32,189 nt of DNA, taken from positions 1 through 32,189 of the IMG/VR virus record IMGVR_UViG_3300022074_000210; one strand, given 5' to 3'. This document shows, piece after piece, positions 9,001 through 17,900 of this stretch (position 1 is its first letter; each line of letters begins with the position of its first letter). The notes under the pieces are model-generated. The model saw nothing but the letters and a program-made list of their open reading frames with translations, made no database searches and was not told the origin of the DNA. The translations under genes were made by a program, and so were the position numbers. This stretch comes from a virus.

Positions 9001-11676
9001 AAAGAAGCCGAAGAGTTTGCCACCGAAGTCGCACGTAAAGCAGGTATGGCAGGTTTTGTGCTATCTGTTGTGTCTGATGGAGCATTAGGAGGTAATGAGT
9101 TAGCACGAGGGCTGTTTGGCGATAAGACTACAAATGCTGGCACGGAGTTCTTAGAAAGTTTAATCAATCGTGTTACTAGAATCGGAGAAGGTGCAGGCCG
9201 AGAGTTTATGCTTGAGGGGCTGCAAGAGGGTGGCGTACAAGCAGTCATTGAAGGTTCACTATACGAGATAGATCCTGACCGCCCCATGTCTGCGTCCATA
9301 GCTCAAAACGCCATATTAGGTGCAATCATAGGTGGTTCTGTAGGCGGTGGTATTGGAACAGGTGCTGAAGCATCAGACATATTAGCCAACATTGTACAAA
9401 AGACTTCTCCCACAGTACGAGCCGCCATAGAAGGTGCTAAAAACGGCGTATTGGATGACGCGCAAGCCAGAAAAATACTTGCCGATTTCGGTATAACTAG
9501 CGATGAATACGGTGCCTTACAGACCAGCTTAATGAACGAGGCATTTGATGCCAACTACACTACGTTCAATGAGGCTAAAAGCGCATTTCAAGCTGAAAAT
9601 CCAGACTATGAGCCTACTGAAGCTGACATACTTCAGTTTACTGGCAATCGTGCCGAAGACCGCTTAGAAGCAAGCGTTGCAGATCTAGTAGATCGCAGCT
9701 ACATCGACGCGCAAGAAGTCATAGATGCCGCAGCTCGTGAGGGTTTGACGTTAACTGAAGAACAAGCTGCCGAATACGTACGTCAAACCGAATCCGGTCA
9801 AGCAAATACCGTGCTAGGGCAAATTCGTTCAGATTTTGACGCGCAGTACACCACCAGTAATGAAGCACTAGACTACTTTACGGGTATCGGATACGCCCCG
9901 ACACAAGAAGATCTAGCCGCATTTATAGGCAAATCAGAAAAATATGCGTCAGATAATGTATCTGATTACTCTGAAAACATGCTAATGCTTCAGTTAGATG
10001 GGTTACTTGGTGATCCAAATACAACGTCTGAACAGATAGATAGACTCTTAGACCGCATTGAAACGCTTAACCCAGAGTCCACTGCACGCGAAGATTTTGG
10101 CGTAGGTGAAGACGGTACTTTACCCGAAGAGGATACGGGGTACGAACCACCTGAGTACGAAGCACCACCAGAATCAGAACCTGAGCCAGAACCCGAGCCA
10201 GAACCTGAGCCAGAACCTGAGCCAGAACCTGAGCCAGAACCTGAGCCAGAACCTGAGCCAGAACCTGAGCCAGAACCTGAACTCCCCGTCGATACTGACA
10301 ATGACGGCGTGCCTGATGATTCTGATGCTTTTCCTGATGATCCAAATGAATCGGTGGATACAGACGGTGACGGTGTAGGTGATAACACAGATGCGTTTCC
10401 TGAAAATGCAGATGAAACTACGGACACCGATGGCGATGGTATAGGTGATAACGAGTCGGGCGTGTTGCTAGATCAGATAGCAGGTTCTGAAAAACGACTT
10501 ACTGATCGTATAGAACAGCTACAAAGAGAAGGTAAAACTCGTGATGAAGCGTTAGCACAAGCAATAGAAGAGCTTGCTGGCGATTTAGGTACAACAAAAG
10601 AAGATTTGCTAGATGCTATATCGGACTCTGAGCTTTCTATACGAGAAGACTTCAAGGACGAGCTAGCTGATTTAGAGTCGAGCCTATCTGAAGATATAGA
10701 TGATCTTGAAAAGAGCATTCTCGATAAGATGGCCGAATACGAGAAGGAAGGACTTTCTCGTGATGAAGCACTAGCTAAAGCTATTGAAGATGTGTCTGGC
10801 GACGTTGATACCGCTAAACGTGATCTTCTAAACAAGATTGACGAAGCAGAGCAAGCGGGTGCCGACAGAGATGCTGCACTAGGCGGTGCAATTTCTGACC
10901 TCGCTGAAGAGCTTGGCATCACAGAAGAAGCCTTGCTTGAGCGTATTGGTGAGTCTGAAGAGTCTTTACGCACAGCAATCGGTGAAACAGAGGCTGACCT
11001 TCTACGTGCCATTAGTGACACTGAGGGTGCACTGACCGAAGAAATAGAGGCCGTTGCCGATCTCGTAGGTAAGCCCGCTTCTGAAGTAACTGATGCGGAC
11101 ATTGACTTTGTTGCCGATCTTATAGCGCAACAAGAAGCACTTAATGACCCCGAAACATACACGTTTACGCAAGAACAGCTAGCCTATGACGTAACAGGTG
11201 ATGGCGTTATAGACCAAACCGACTTGGATCTGCTGCAACAAGCTGCAACAGGGCAGGACGTGCTGTTTGATCTTGAGAGTAAATTTGCCCCTACAGGCAT
11301 ATATGCTACGCAACAAGAGCTAGCGCAACAGCAGCAACAGGCACAACAACAAATACAACAGCAGATTGCACAAGAAGCTCAACAAGCCAAACGTAGGGAT
11401 TTGTTCGATCAGTTGATGGGAGCCGCAGATTTAACAGGGCAACAAGTTACGGTGCAACAGTCTCCGCTGGCTCAGATCGACTATCTGTATGATTTTGGTA
11501 GTATATTGGGGCCACAACAACGTGCAGGTATGTTTCCCACACCTTACGGTACAATCGACAGACCACAGCCAAGAAACACACCTTTTTTACCTGTTTTACC
11601 CCCTATACCACGCAAACGTGGGGGTGTGATAGATACAAACGAAGAGTTGTTACGGATTATTGGAGAAGATAAATGA
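6016..11676 (+). CDS. Giant virion protein (1886 aa) with Pro-Glu repeat, calcium-binding repeats and coiled coils
   Basis: The likely role is as an internal virion or ejection protein, inferred from size and neighbours. Residues 1-240 are mixed. Residues 240-400 are Ala/Gly-rich and moderately hydrophobic ([28 protein letters not shown]). Two further Gly/Ala-rich hydrophobic stretches follow, one around 885-920 and one around 1095-1120 ([16 protein letters not shown]). Residues 1388-1419 are an unbroken Pro-Glu repeat. Residues 1426 to about 1479 hold three Asp-rich loops ([30 protein letters not shown]) like thrombospondin type 3 calcium repeats. Residues about 1490-1690 are coiled coil, with a motif recurring at 1506, 1579 and 1615. 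Residues 1725-1740 ([16 protein letters not shown]) form a dockerin-like calcium loop. A Gln-rich stretch and a C-terminal [14 protein letters not shown] close the protein. It is joined to its neighbours by TAATG and ATGA overlaps. Confidence 0.85.
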   Translation: MATNFVQAFINKYKDVLTQGANYYEIDDVDNVDDWYDDTYEDLIMPTLKDVGYRNTGGAKFNQGGGRGRDGPLQVSVSPENYMKNSDAPEYLTDIFDPNKERNEAEAQSAYAVLSIAESPEQIATILGGYYGVDFSPVAQKLGRFGGNLKSHTGSSEAQLAELHSFLEPILQEQIPYLQLTRGMGYQDAIKTAFEEDPMIQALYGKYDVAPMRQTKDGSTYLYDPFTYGEMRTYESRDRDFQKAFKIVASIAAAYYLPGMLSNTLGISKAAATAAVAAGQTVVSGGDFDDVLKNAGLAFIGATAAEKLSNAKQAADTANAANTGANATAATAQAAQAANAAYTTAKVLYATAQVGSGAISGNLAAGVLAAFGPDLTSSALSKVGLTPELLDRAGVDQGLLVNGLVRTQVALAQGMDVDDALSVGLGTYILSGGGIAGINKDTFFEKMGEVLRDTGQSLFGTEGADLSNATASLNTLYADDYKYGEGGLSEQLVKVNPDILSEEMLVQGSANWRIQADGTLLDTESGTVLDAAKGHATEIAVVLKTGGANGNVDYSQDVIDAALDNLNPYFSDPVDLAELKAATIPEELPENWRLAYGSYADLAIDIENGVSIKEIQAKIDNARFDPNIGLGIAPPTATDTSGLSADQRSYLVGNAIDAIAKAMYEEDRNSGGRSTSSDDFRAEAIEAYQELRDDGLSHLRVMEELGMDTSGRVLDAVRALDTAALDDLRAGDEREAYLRALGSVDETTGRYHEDSLYESGIEQAFGLYDIAKRAVDAAAETGDDKWIIGTAIAIEAGADVANAFLGLAALGGIDPESTELGKTLKAITDMTGESKPEDYQKGLQDIEQRLQAAQDQAKEEGLGTSDSWILVGKAIMGAAAENPTEFVLDFVVKEAASEVIPFVIGGAAFGGAKLGAAAAKKFGDDAAKKFGENLDASDIAVTATMLSDAAEETGGAASSGYSEGYAAKIKQLEEQNARIAKLTGVGSIPLSDAQIKEAEEFATEVARKAGMAGFVLSVVSDGALGGNELARGLFGDKTTNAGTEFLESLINRVTRIGEGAGREFMLEGLQEGGVQAVIEGSLYEIDPDRPMSASIAQNAILGAIIGGSVGGGIGTGAEASDILANIVQKTSPTVRAAIEGAKNGVLDDAQARKILADFGITSDEYGALQTSLMNEAFDANYTTFNEAKSAFQAENPDYEPTEADILQFTGNRAEDRLEASVADLVDRSYIDAQEVIDAAAREGLTLTEEQAAEYVRQTESGQANTVLGQIRSDFDAQYTTSNEALDYFTGIGYAPTQEDLAAFIGKSEKYASDNVSDYSENMLMLQLDGLLGDPNTTSEQIDRLLDRIETLNPESTAREDFGVGEDGTLPEEDTGYEPPEYEAPPESEPEPEPEPEPEPEPEPEPEPEPEPEPEPEPEPEPELPVDTDNDGVPDDSDAFPDDPNESVDTDGDGVGDNTDAFPENADETTDTDGDGIGDNESGVLLDQIAGSEKRLTDRIEQLQREGKTRDEALAQAIEELAGDLGTTKEDLLDAISDSELSIREDFKDELADLESSLSEDIDDLEKSILDKMAEYEKEGLSRDEALAKAIEDVSGDVDTAKRDLLNKIDEAEQAGADRDAALGGAISDLAEELGITEEALLERIGESEESLRTAIGETEADLLRAISDTEGALTEEIEAVADLVGKPASEVTDADIDFVADLIAQQEALNDPETYTFTQEQLAYDVTGDGVIDQTDLDLLQQAATGQDVLFDLESKFAPTGIYATQQELAQQQQQAQQQIQQQIAQEAQQAKRRDLFDQLMGAADLTGQQVTVQQSPLAQIDYLYDFGSILGPQQRAGMFPTPYGTIDRPQPRNTPFLPVLPPIPRKRGGVIDTNEELLRIIGEDK
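10177..10272 (+). repeat. Tandem 12-bp repeat, eight units, coding for Pro-Glu
   Basis: The unit GAACCTGAGCCA occurs eight times without a gap. Only the second unit differs, by one base (CCC instead of CCT), and a ninth partial unit follows. It encodes a Glu-Pro-Glu-Pro rod separating the large N-terminal region of the 1886-aa virion protein from its calcium-binding and coiled-coil part. The near identity suggests recent expansion by slippage or recombination, so the copy number may vary between related phages. Confidence 0.97.
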
Positions 11677-12362
11677 GTAGTTGGTGGAATAATTTAGTCT
11701 CATCTGCGGCAGAGGCAGAATCTGAAGAAGATAGCGGAGGCTTTCTCAGTAGTATTGGTGACTTTTTTAGTAGTGATCTTGGTAGATTTGTAGGTGGTGT
11801 AGGTGGTTCTTTAGCTCTAAAAGAGTTTGGGCTTATGGACTCTAAAACACCTGTAGTTGGGTATCAGGGCAGTATTCCAAAATATGAAGCTGTACGCGAA
11901 CGTGTACCCATGCAACAAGATTCTGACCGTAGGCCCGGATCAGGTGGTAGACGGTATTTTAGCGATGTTATGTATGCAGATCGTCCAGAGCGTCAGCCTA
12001 TGTCTGTAGAGCAAGCGCGGCAACAAGCTAGAACACAAGCACAGGGGTTGGCAGCACTTAACATGCCTCCTCAAAAAGCAGCCGCTGGTGGTATAATTGG
12101 TATGAACAAAGGGTACTACTTAGGTGGTGCTACGGATGGTATGGCTGATAAGATTCCAGCAAGGATAGAAGGCGGTCAAGAAGCCCGTTTAAGTGACGGA
12201 GAGTTTGTTATACCTGCGGATGTGGTAAGTCATTTAGGTAACGGTAACTCCGATGCTGGTGCAAAACAGCTACATCAGATGATGACCAGAGTACGTAAAG
12301 AACGTACAGGTAATCCAAAACAGGGTAAAGAAATTAAACCTCAAAAGATGTTACCCGCATAA
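11673..12362 (+). CDS. Virion-associated protein with conserved Gly/Asp-rich C-terminal module
   Basis: This is a 229-aa protein starting at an ATGA overlap with the giant gene. The N-terminus is Ser/Trp-rich, with an aromatic-Gly helix ([25 protein letters not shown]). The middle is Arg/Gln-rich and probably flexible. The C-terminal third contains [11 protein letters not shown], then [27 protein letters not shown] and [17 protein letters not shown] know this order from virion proteins of many marine phages, where it often ends a tape-measure-like or internal protein. It ends six bases before the next start. A structural or assembly role is likely; the mechanism is unknown. Confidence 0.75.
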   Translation: MSSWWNNLVSSAAEAESEEDSGGFLSSIGDFFSSDLGRFVGGVGGSLALKEFGLMDSKTPVVGYQGSIPKYEAVRERVPMQQDSDRRPGSGGRRYFSDVMYADRPERQPMSVEQARQQARTQAQGLAALNMPPQKAAAGGIIGMNKGYYLGGATDGMADKIPARIEGGQEARLSDGEFVIPADVVSHLGNGNSDAGAKQLHQMMTRVRKERTGNPKQGKEIKPQKMLPA

Positions 12363-12367
12363 AGGCA

Positions 12368-13198
12368 ATGAGTATGTATAAGTATGAAACTGGTGGTGGT
12401 GTAACTGTTCCTAATGATCCCAATGTGGGACAAGAAGTGGGTAGGTCAGGCGCATTAGCGGAGTTTGCTGGTGATTATGTTACTGGAATGCTCGGCAAAG
12501 GTGAGGCGCTTGCCAATCAACCTTATCAAGCCTATATGGGGCCACTAACTGCTGGCCCATCAGGAGTGCAACAACAAGCCTTTACAGGACTAGCTAATTT
12601 AGCCGTACCAACAACTCCCGCTACATTTGATGCGGCTGCTGCTCAACAGTACATGAACCCCTACTTAGAGGCGTCACTCCAACCGCAAATGCAGGCGGCG
12701 ACTCGTGATGCAGAACGTCAAAGACTAGCAGATGCTAGTAGACTTACTCAGGCTGGAGCTTTTGGGGGTTCTCGACAAGCAATCATGGAGTCTGAAGGGG
12801 CACGTAATCTAGCGCAAAATTTAGCCAACATTCGTGCTACAGGGTATGCACAGGCGTATAACCAAGCTAGAGACCAACTAGCCGCTGATAGACGTTTTGG
12901 CCTAGAGGCATTAGGTGCCCAACGTGCTGGTGGGGCTGAACAACGAGCAATAGAACAAGAGGGTATAGCTGCTGATTATGGACAGTTTCGTGAAGAGCGT
13001 GACTTTCCTTTCAAAGGGCTTCAATTCCAACAGTCACTACTGCAAGGACTGCCGATTGCAGCGCAAACTTACTCATATGCCCAACCTAGCTCATTATCTA
13101 CTATTTTGGGTAGTGCAGGCGGTATTAGCGAGTTTATTGATCTGATTACTGGTGGCAGTGGTGCCGGAACTCCACCCACGAATGGAGGTACTACCTAA
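12368..13198 (+). CDS. Virion structural/internal protein, Ala/Gln-rich helical
   Basis: This is a 276-aa protein. The ATG at 12368 is preceded by AAAGG; an in-frame ATG two codons later is an alternative. After an N-terminal TGGGVTV motif, it has long Ala/Gln/Arg helices including NPYLEASLQPQMQAATRDA, a conserved-looking AGAFGGSRQAI (about residues 134-144), and RDQLAADRRFGLEALGAQR. Helical, Ala/Gln-rich proteins in this position resemble the internal core proteins of podoviruses that form the ejection channel. The C-terminus is Gly/Ser/Thr-rich and disordered. It overlaps the next start by one base. Confidence 0.72.
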   Translation: MSMYKYETGGGVTVPNDPNVGQEVGRSGALAEFAGDYVTGMLGKGEALANQPYQAYMGPLTAGPSGVQQQAFTGLANLAVPTTPATFDAAAAQQYMNPYLEASLQPQMQAATRDAERQRLADASRLTQAGAFGGSRQAIMESEGARNLAQNLANIRATGYAQAYNQARDQLAADRRFGLEALGAQRAGGAEQRAIEQEGIAADYGQFREERDFPFKGLQFQQSLLQGLPIAAQTYSYAQPSSLSTILGSAGGISEFIDLITGGSGAGTPPTNGGTT

Positions 13199-14952
13199 TG
13201 CTTAATCCACAGGGTTTAGGTGAAATAGTATCTCGCAAGAAAGATGCCTACCAGAGCAATCCACAAGCACTGCAACAACGCTATCAGCAGAGCCAAGAGC
13301 TAGTAGATCTCCTTGCTTTACAGCAACTTAAAAGCGAGAAAGAAGCTGCCGCTCGTAATATGCAGATGCAGATGCAGCAGAACCCCGCCACGATTGCACA
13401 GCAGCGTGAGCAAGAAGTGCTTGGCATGATTAAGCAGGAGCGAGGCCGAAAGCTAGGCGACGTTGCACAGCGCACTGCCGGTACGCTTGGGGAAATCAAC
13501 AAAAGAGCGCAGCAGAACGTACAGCGCACTGCCAAGCAAGGCTTACCTGCTATGGGTGGCCCACAGAAGCCCGCTATGATGGCTGGTGGTGGCATTGTTG
13601 CGTTTTTTGAAGGTAGTGAAGAGCCGGTATCTGCGGTATCTGAGGAAGAAATCAGCGAGTTTTTATCCCGATTCAAACAACTAGACACCCCCAGAAACAG
13701 GGAGATGGCTAAAAAAGACATCCTCACACGTAAGGCACGAGAAGCTAGATCCGCTGCTAGAACTCAAGCATTAGCGGGTAAAATGCCCGGAGCCGGATCA
13801 CGTCGAGCACAACGTCAGTTTGCGGAAGAGTATGACCCTACAGCAGCATTAGGTGGCCCTCCAAAAACAGAACCATCTGCGGCACCTACTAAACGCACAA
13901 CACCTGATATGGGCGGTATGGGTGTACTAGCTCCTCAACTCCCCAAAGTTGAATCCGATGCTACGAAACCACAAGGAATTGAAGCTCTAGGGTTAGCTCC
14001 ACCTACACCTTCACCTACTGTTGTGGGCACGGAGCGTCAGGACATGACGGGAACTCTCTTAGAAGATACGGGCATCAAACCCGAAGGTACTCGTGAAGAC
14101 GCTAGAAAAGCCGCTGAAGCCCGCACCAAAGGTATTCTTGAAGCCGCTATTGGTCGAGAGGAAGGTAAATTGGGGCCGAAAGAATCTCAACTACAGCGTA
14201 TGCAAGAGCTACAAGCGCAACAGACAGATCCTGCTAAGTTACGTAGAGAGCGACTTACAGCGGGTCTTTTGGGTGCTGCGGGTCGAGGTAGCACTGCCTT
14301 AGCTGGATTCGGCGCAGGTGCGTTTAACCAACGTGTGCAGCAAGAAGCCGCTGCACGTAAAAATTTGACGGATCAGTTTGGTATTGAGAATGAGAAGATC
14401 CAGCTTGATCTGGACATAGCAGGTTCTCAGATTCAATCAGGTCAAGATGCCGTTGAGGTTCTGGCTAAAGACCAACGAGCCGCTGCCGCTGCACTTCAAA
14501 GTGCCGCAGCGGACGACGTAAAAATAGCTATTGCTGAAGGTGATCGTGCATTTGATGCCGACATACAGGGAGCTAAGACTAAGCTCGAACTGTTCTTGAA
14601 TCAGATGGAAGATCGCCGTGCCGCTGCGGAACAAGCAGCGGATAAAGAACTAGCTTATGCACAACTAGCGGCTGAATTCTTGCAGGCTAAGGCCGATGTG
14701 CAAAAAGAAATTATGGGTGATGCTGGGTTTGATATGGCTAGCAGCGAGGAAGAGGTTAATGCTGCTATAGATAGGCTTGAGGTTATGACCGTTGAATTTA
14801 CTCAGATGTTAGAAAGAGCGGGTATAAACGACTTTGAGGAAGACATTCAAAGGCGTGCAGGCGTATTAAGCGGTAGTGGCGGTGGTGGAACCCCAGACGG
14901 TATAAACTTAAATCCTGATTTAACAGCTCTTGTGAACAAACTAGCGCAGTAA
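13198..14952 (+). CDS. Virion structural/internal protein, long helical (584 aa)
   Basis: This is a 584-aa protein starting at a TAATG junction. Residues 1-110 are Gln/Glu/Arg-rich coiled coil (QQRYQQSQELVDLLALQQL). At about 128-137 it has AGGGIVAFFEG, the same short motif type seen in the neighbouring virion proteins. Residues 140-330 are Pro/Thr/Ala-rich and probably disordered. Residues 340-560 return to long helices with a small Gly-rich kink (TAGLLGAAGRGSTALAGFG) that could insert in a membrane. Internal virion or ejection function is inferred from gene order and composition. I find no enzymatic motif. Confidence 0.72.
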   Translation: MLNPQGLGEIVSRKKDAYQSNPQALQQRYQQSQELVDLLALQQLKSEKEAAARNMQMQMQQNPATIAQQREQEVLGMIKQERGRKLGDVAQRTAGTLGEINKRAQQNVQRTAKQGLPAMGGPQKPAMMAGGGIVAFFEGSEEPVSAVSEEEISEFLSRFKQLDTPRNREMAKKDILTRKAREARSAARTQALAGKMPGAGSRRAQRQFAEEYDPTAALGGPPKTEPSAAPTKRTTPDMGGMGVLAPQLPKVESDATKPQGIEALGLAPPTPSPTVVGTERQDMTGTLLEDTGIKPEGTREDARKAAEARTKGILEAAIGREEGKLGPKESQLQRMQELQAQQTDPAKLRRERLTAGLLGAAGRGSTALAGFGAGAFNQRVQQEAAARKNLTDQFGIENEKIQLDLDIAGSQIQSGQDAVEVLAKDQRAAAAALQSAAADDVKIAIAEGDRAFDADIQGAKTKLELFLNQMEDRRAAAEQAADKELAYAQLAAEFLQAKADVQKEIMGDAGFDMASSEEEVNAAIDRLEVMTVEFTQMLERAGINDFEEDIQRRAGVLSGSGGGGTPDGINLNPDLTALVNKLAQ

Positions 14953-14958
14953 GTTCGT

Positions 14959-17900
14959 ATGCCAGTAGTATCCAGAGAAAAGGTTTTTCGTGCGTACCGT
15001 AATGCTCTAGCTACTGGAGATACAGAAGCTGTAACCGCGCTAAGAGCTGTTTTAGCGGGGCGCACTACTCCTCGCCCTACTCCTGCATCACGAGAAACCG
15101 GCATATTCGAGGACATTACCTCTGGATTCGGTGCGGGTGTTGTCGGTGTAGGTGAGATGGCTGCACTCGGTCTCGCTGCGCCACTGGAAGAAGAAAGCGA
15201 ACTAGCTGCAAGAGAGAAGATACAGTCTATTGCTGAGTCCTTCCGCCCTGAAGGTGGAGACCCAGAATCTGTTACTTACAAACTAAGCTCCGCGCTTGGT
15301 TCCATCGCTGGTCTTGCTTCTATACCTGTTGCCGCTGGTATAGCTGGTGCCCCCGGCACGGCTGCTCTAGGTCTTGGCGCGTTAGCTGCTGGTGCTGCCG
15401 GTACTGGTGAGGCAAGTGAGCGTGCTCGTGCTGCCGGTGCCACGGAACAAGAACGCGGCGAAGCCGCCCTACGGGGCACAGCAATCGGTTTGCTAGATAT
15501 TCTACCCGTTGCGAAAGTAGTTAAGTTCGCTGACCTACCTACTCTAAACAAGCTCATTGACAAGATACCGCCTGAGAAAGTCGAGACCATTGGCGAGCGC
15601 ATCTACAGCGCAGGTGTGACAGGCGGATTTGAAGGTGCGCAAGAAGCTGCATCTAACGTCTTACAGAACTTGAACGAACAGGAGTACAACGCTGCTGCTG
15701 AGACGTTTGGCGGTACCGCAGAAGAAGCCGCACTAGGCGGTGGAGCAGGTGCCATCTTGCAGGGACTTGTTGATCTATTTGCTCCGCGAAAAGCAGGTAA
15801 GACTGTTGGCGATGCCGTTGAAGAAGCTGACGTACCGGCAGGCACCCAAATAGAACTGTTCGATGACGCAGAAAGACGTACTCCTAAGATAGATGAAGTC
15901 ATAGACGACATAGATCAGGAAGAGCGAGACAGACTGTTTGAGGGGGAACGTGCCGCTGAAGTAAGCCCTGACCAGTTACCGCTGCCGGGGCTAGAGCCAG
16001 AACGTGTTGGGCCGCAGTTACAAGGGTTGCCCGCACCAGAAGGTGAGACCATTGCTGGTGAGACGTTAGCTGTAACGCCGGAAGGCGAGGCACTAGGCAG
16101 AGAAGAGCAAAGAGAGCGCCTAGCTAGGCGTACTAGAGAACAAAGCATTACTGAAGAGCCAGTATCTGATGAAGTAAGAACGGGTCGCGAACGTGCTGAG
16201 ATTGCCCAACGGGAACAGCCCGATCTGTTTCCGACCGAACTTGCTGTAGCAGAAGAAGCCGCAGTAGCGCCAGAAGCTGCACCTGCGCTTGAAACACGTC
16301 CTGTCACAGAAGAAGACCTTACTACCGCCGGTTTCGCGCCGAATGCTGCCGTACGTAAACGTGTTATAGGTAAAGACTTAGACGACCCAGAAGTTCGGGT
16401 TGAGCTAACTAACGAAGCTAACCGTCTAAAGTCTCAAAAGGTTCGGCGTGGTGTTACCCGATTGCTAGAAGGAGTGCCAAGTGAGCAACGTGATCTACCT
16501 ACCCCGCGCAAAAGAGAACCTGTCGCAGCAAGAAGTGGAACAGGCGATGCAGTTGATATATCAGGCGTGGAGCCTACAGCAGTCGGTGAAGATACCGCCA
16601 TCGCTGCTGTGCCTGACGGACGAGCAGTGGGAGATGTTGGAAGAAGCGTTGGACAGCCTGCTGCTGGAGCAAGAAAACAGCGTGGTGCACTAGCTCGAAA
16701 GGTTACTTCGGCAGTAGCCAAGGTTAACGCAGCCCGAACTGAAGTAACTAAAGCCGAAGAAGCTGTAACAACAAAGCCAACGCAGGCTAACCAACGCAAG
16801 CTGGCGCGTGCCGAGAAGAAGCTAGAGAAAGCTACTGAAGAAGGTGTAAAAGCCAACGAGCAGCTTGCCGATATAGGCGAAGAAGTCATACCTCAAGAGA
16901 CTGTAGAGGCTCAACGCCGTGCAGAGCGGGCTATGCCAGCCACTGCCGCAGCCACACCAGCTACCGTAGAAGAGGTTTTGGCGAAGGAACCTACACCCGC
17001 CCCGGCAGAACCCACTGTAGAAGAACCTGCGGCGGACGTAGATTTACGTGCCCCAGAGGAAAAGACTGCCGACAAACAAAGCCTCCTAGCCGAACGCCGT
17101 GCAGAAAGAGACAGGCTCGTAAAAGAAGAAGGTCTCAGTAAAGCAGACGCTATGCGTGTTGCATCCGAACAAGTCCTCAACGCACCTCCGAGAGACTACA
17201 CCGAGGTGTTGGATGCTTCGCTGCCTGACACTGTAAAGCGTGCGGTACGTAACAACGAACTACGTCGAGCCTTACTAGAACTAGCTAACAAGTCAGGAGA
17301 TAAATTTATATCTCGCGTAGCAAAGAAGCTGTCTGACTTTACTGGTGATACTAAAATAATGATCGTACCCCCAAGCCAGTTGGGTACGGTAGATGGTAGG
17401 CAAGTTGACGGGCGGTTTATAACCGCAGACAACACAATCGTACTGAACAAGGACTACACAGATGTGTACGTGCTACTGCACGAAATGGCGCACGCTGCAA
17501 CGATCAACACTCTGAAGAATCCGTCACATCCGACTACCAAGAAGTTGATGAAGCTGCATGAGGCTAGCAAAGAGTACCTACGTAACTCTTATGGGTCTAA
17601 GAACGTAGCAGAGTTTGTCGCTGAAGCCTTTACTAACCCCACCTTCCAAGGTGAGCTAGCTCGAATCAACCCAGACGGTAGGCCGCTTAGTGTCTGGCAA
17701 GAATTCATCCGCGTGGTATCTAACTTCCTTGGGTTGGGTAAAGAACGTGGTACTGCACAGCGCGAAGCTCAACAGTTAATCGAAGACATACTGGCACCTG
17801 CCGCCAAGCACCGTGGCGCTCCTTTGTTAGCATCTATGACTGATCCTGCTGGCGTACGTAGAGTAGAGAAAAGACTCAAGGATGCCCTACCTAAAGGGCC

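Noticed and set aside
10177-10272. Tandem repeats as a CRISPR array
   Set aside because: Units are 12 bp with no spacers and they encode a continuous Pro-Glu segment.
10106-10378. A 90-codon + frame rich in Asn, Leu, Ser and Gln, and two - strand frames over the same place
   Set aside because: They are the other frames of the 12-bp tandem repeat and carry no independent signal.
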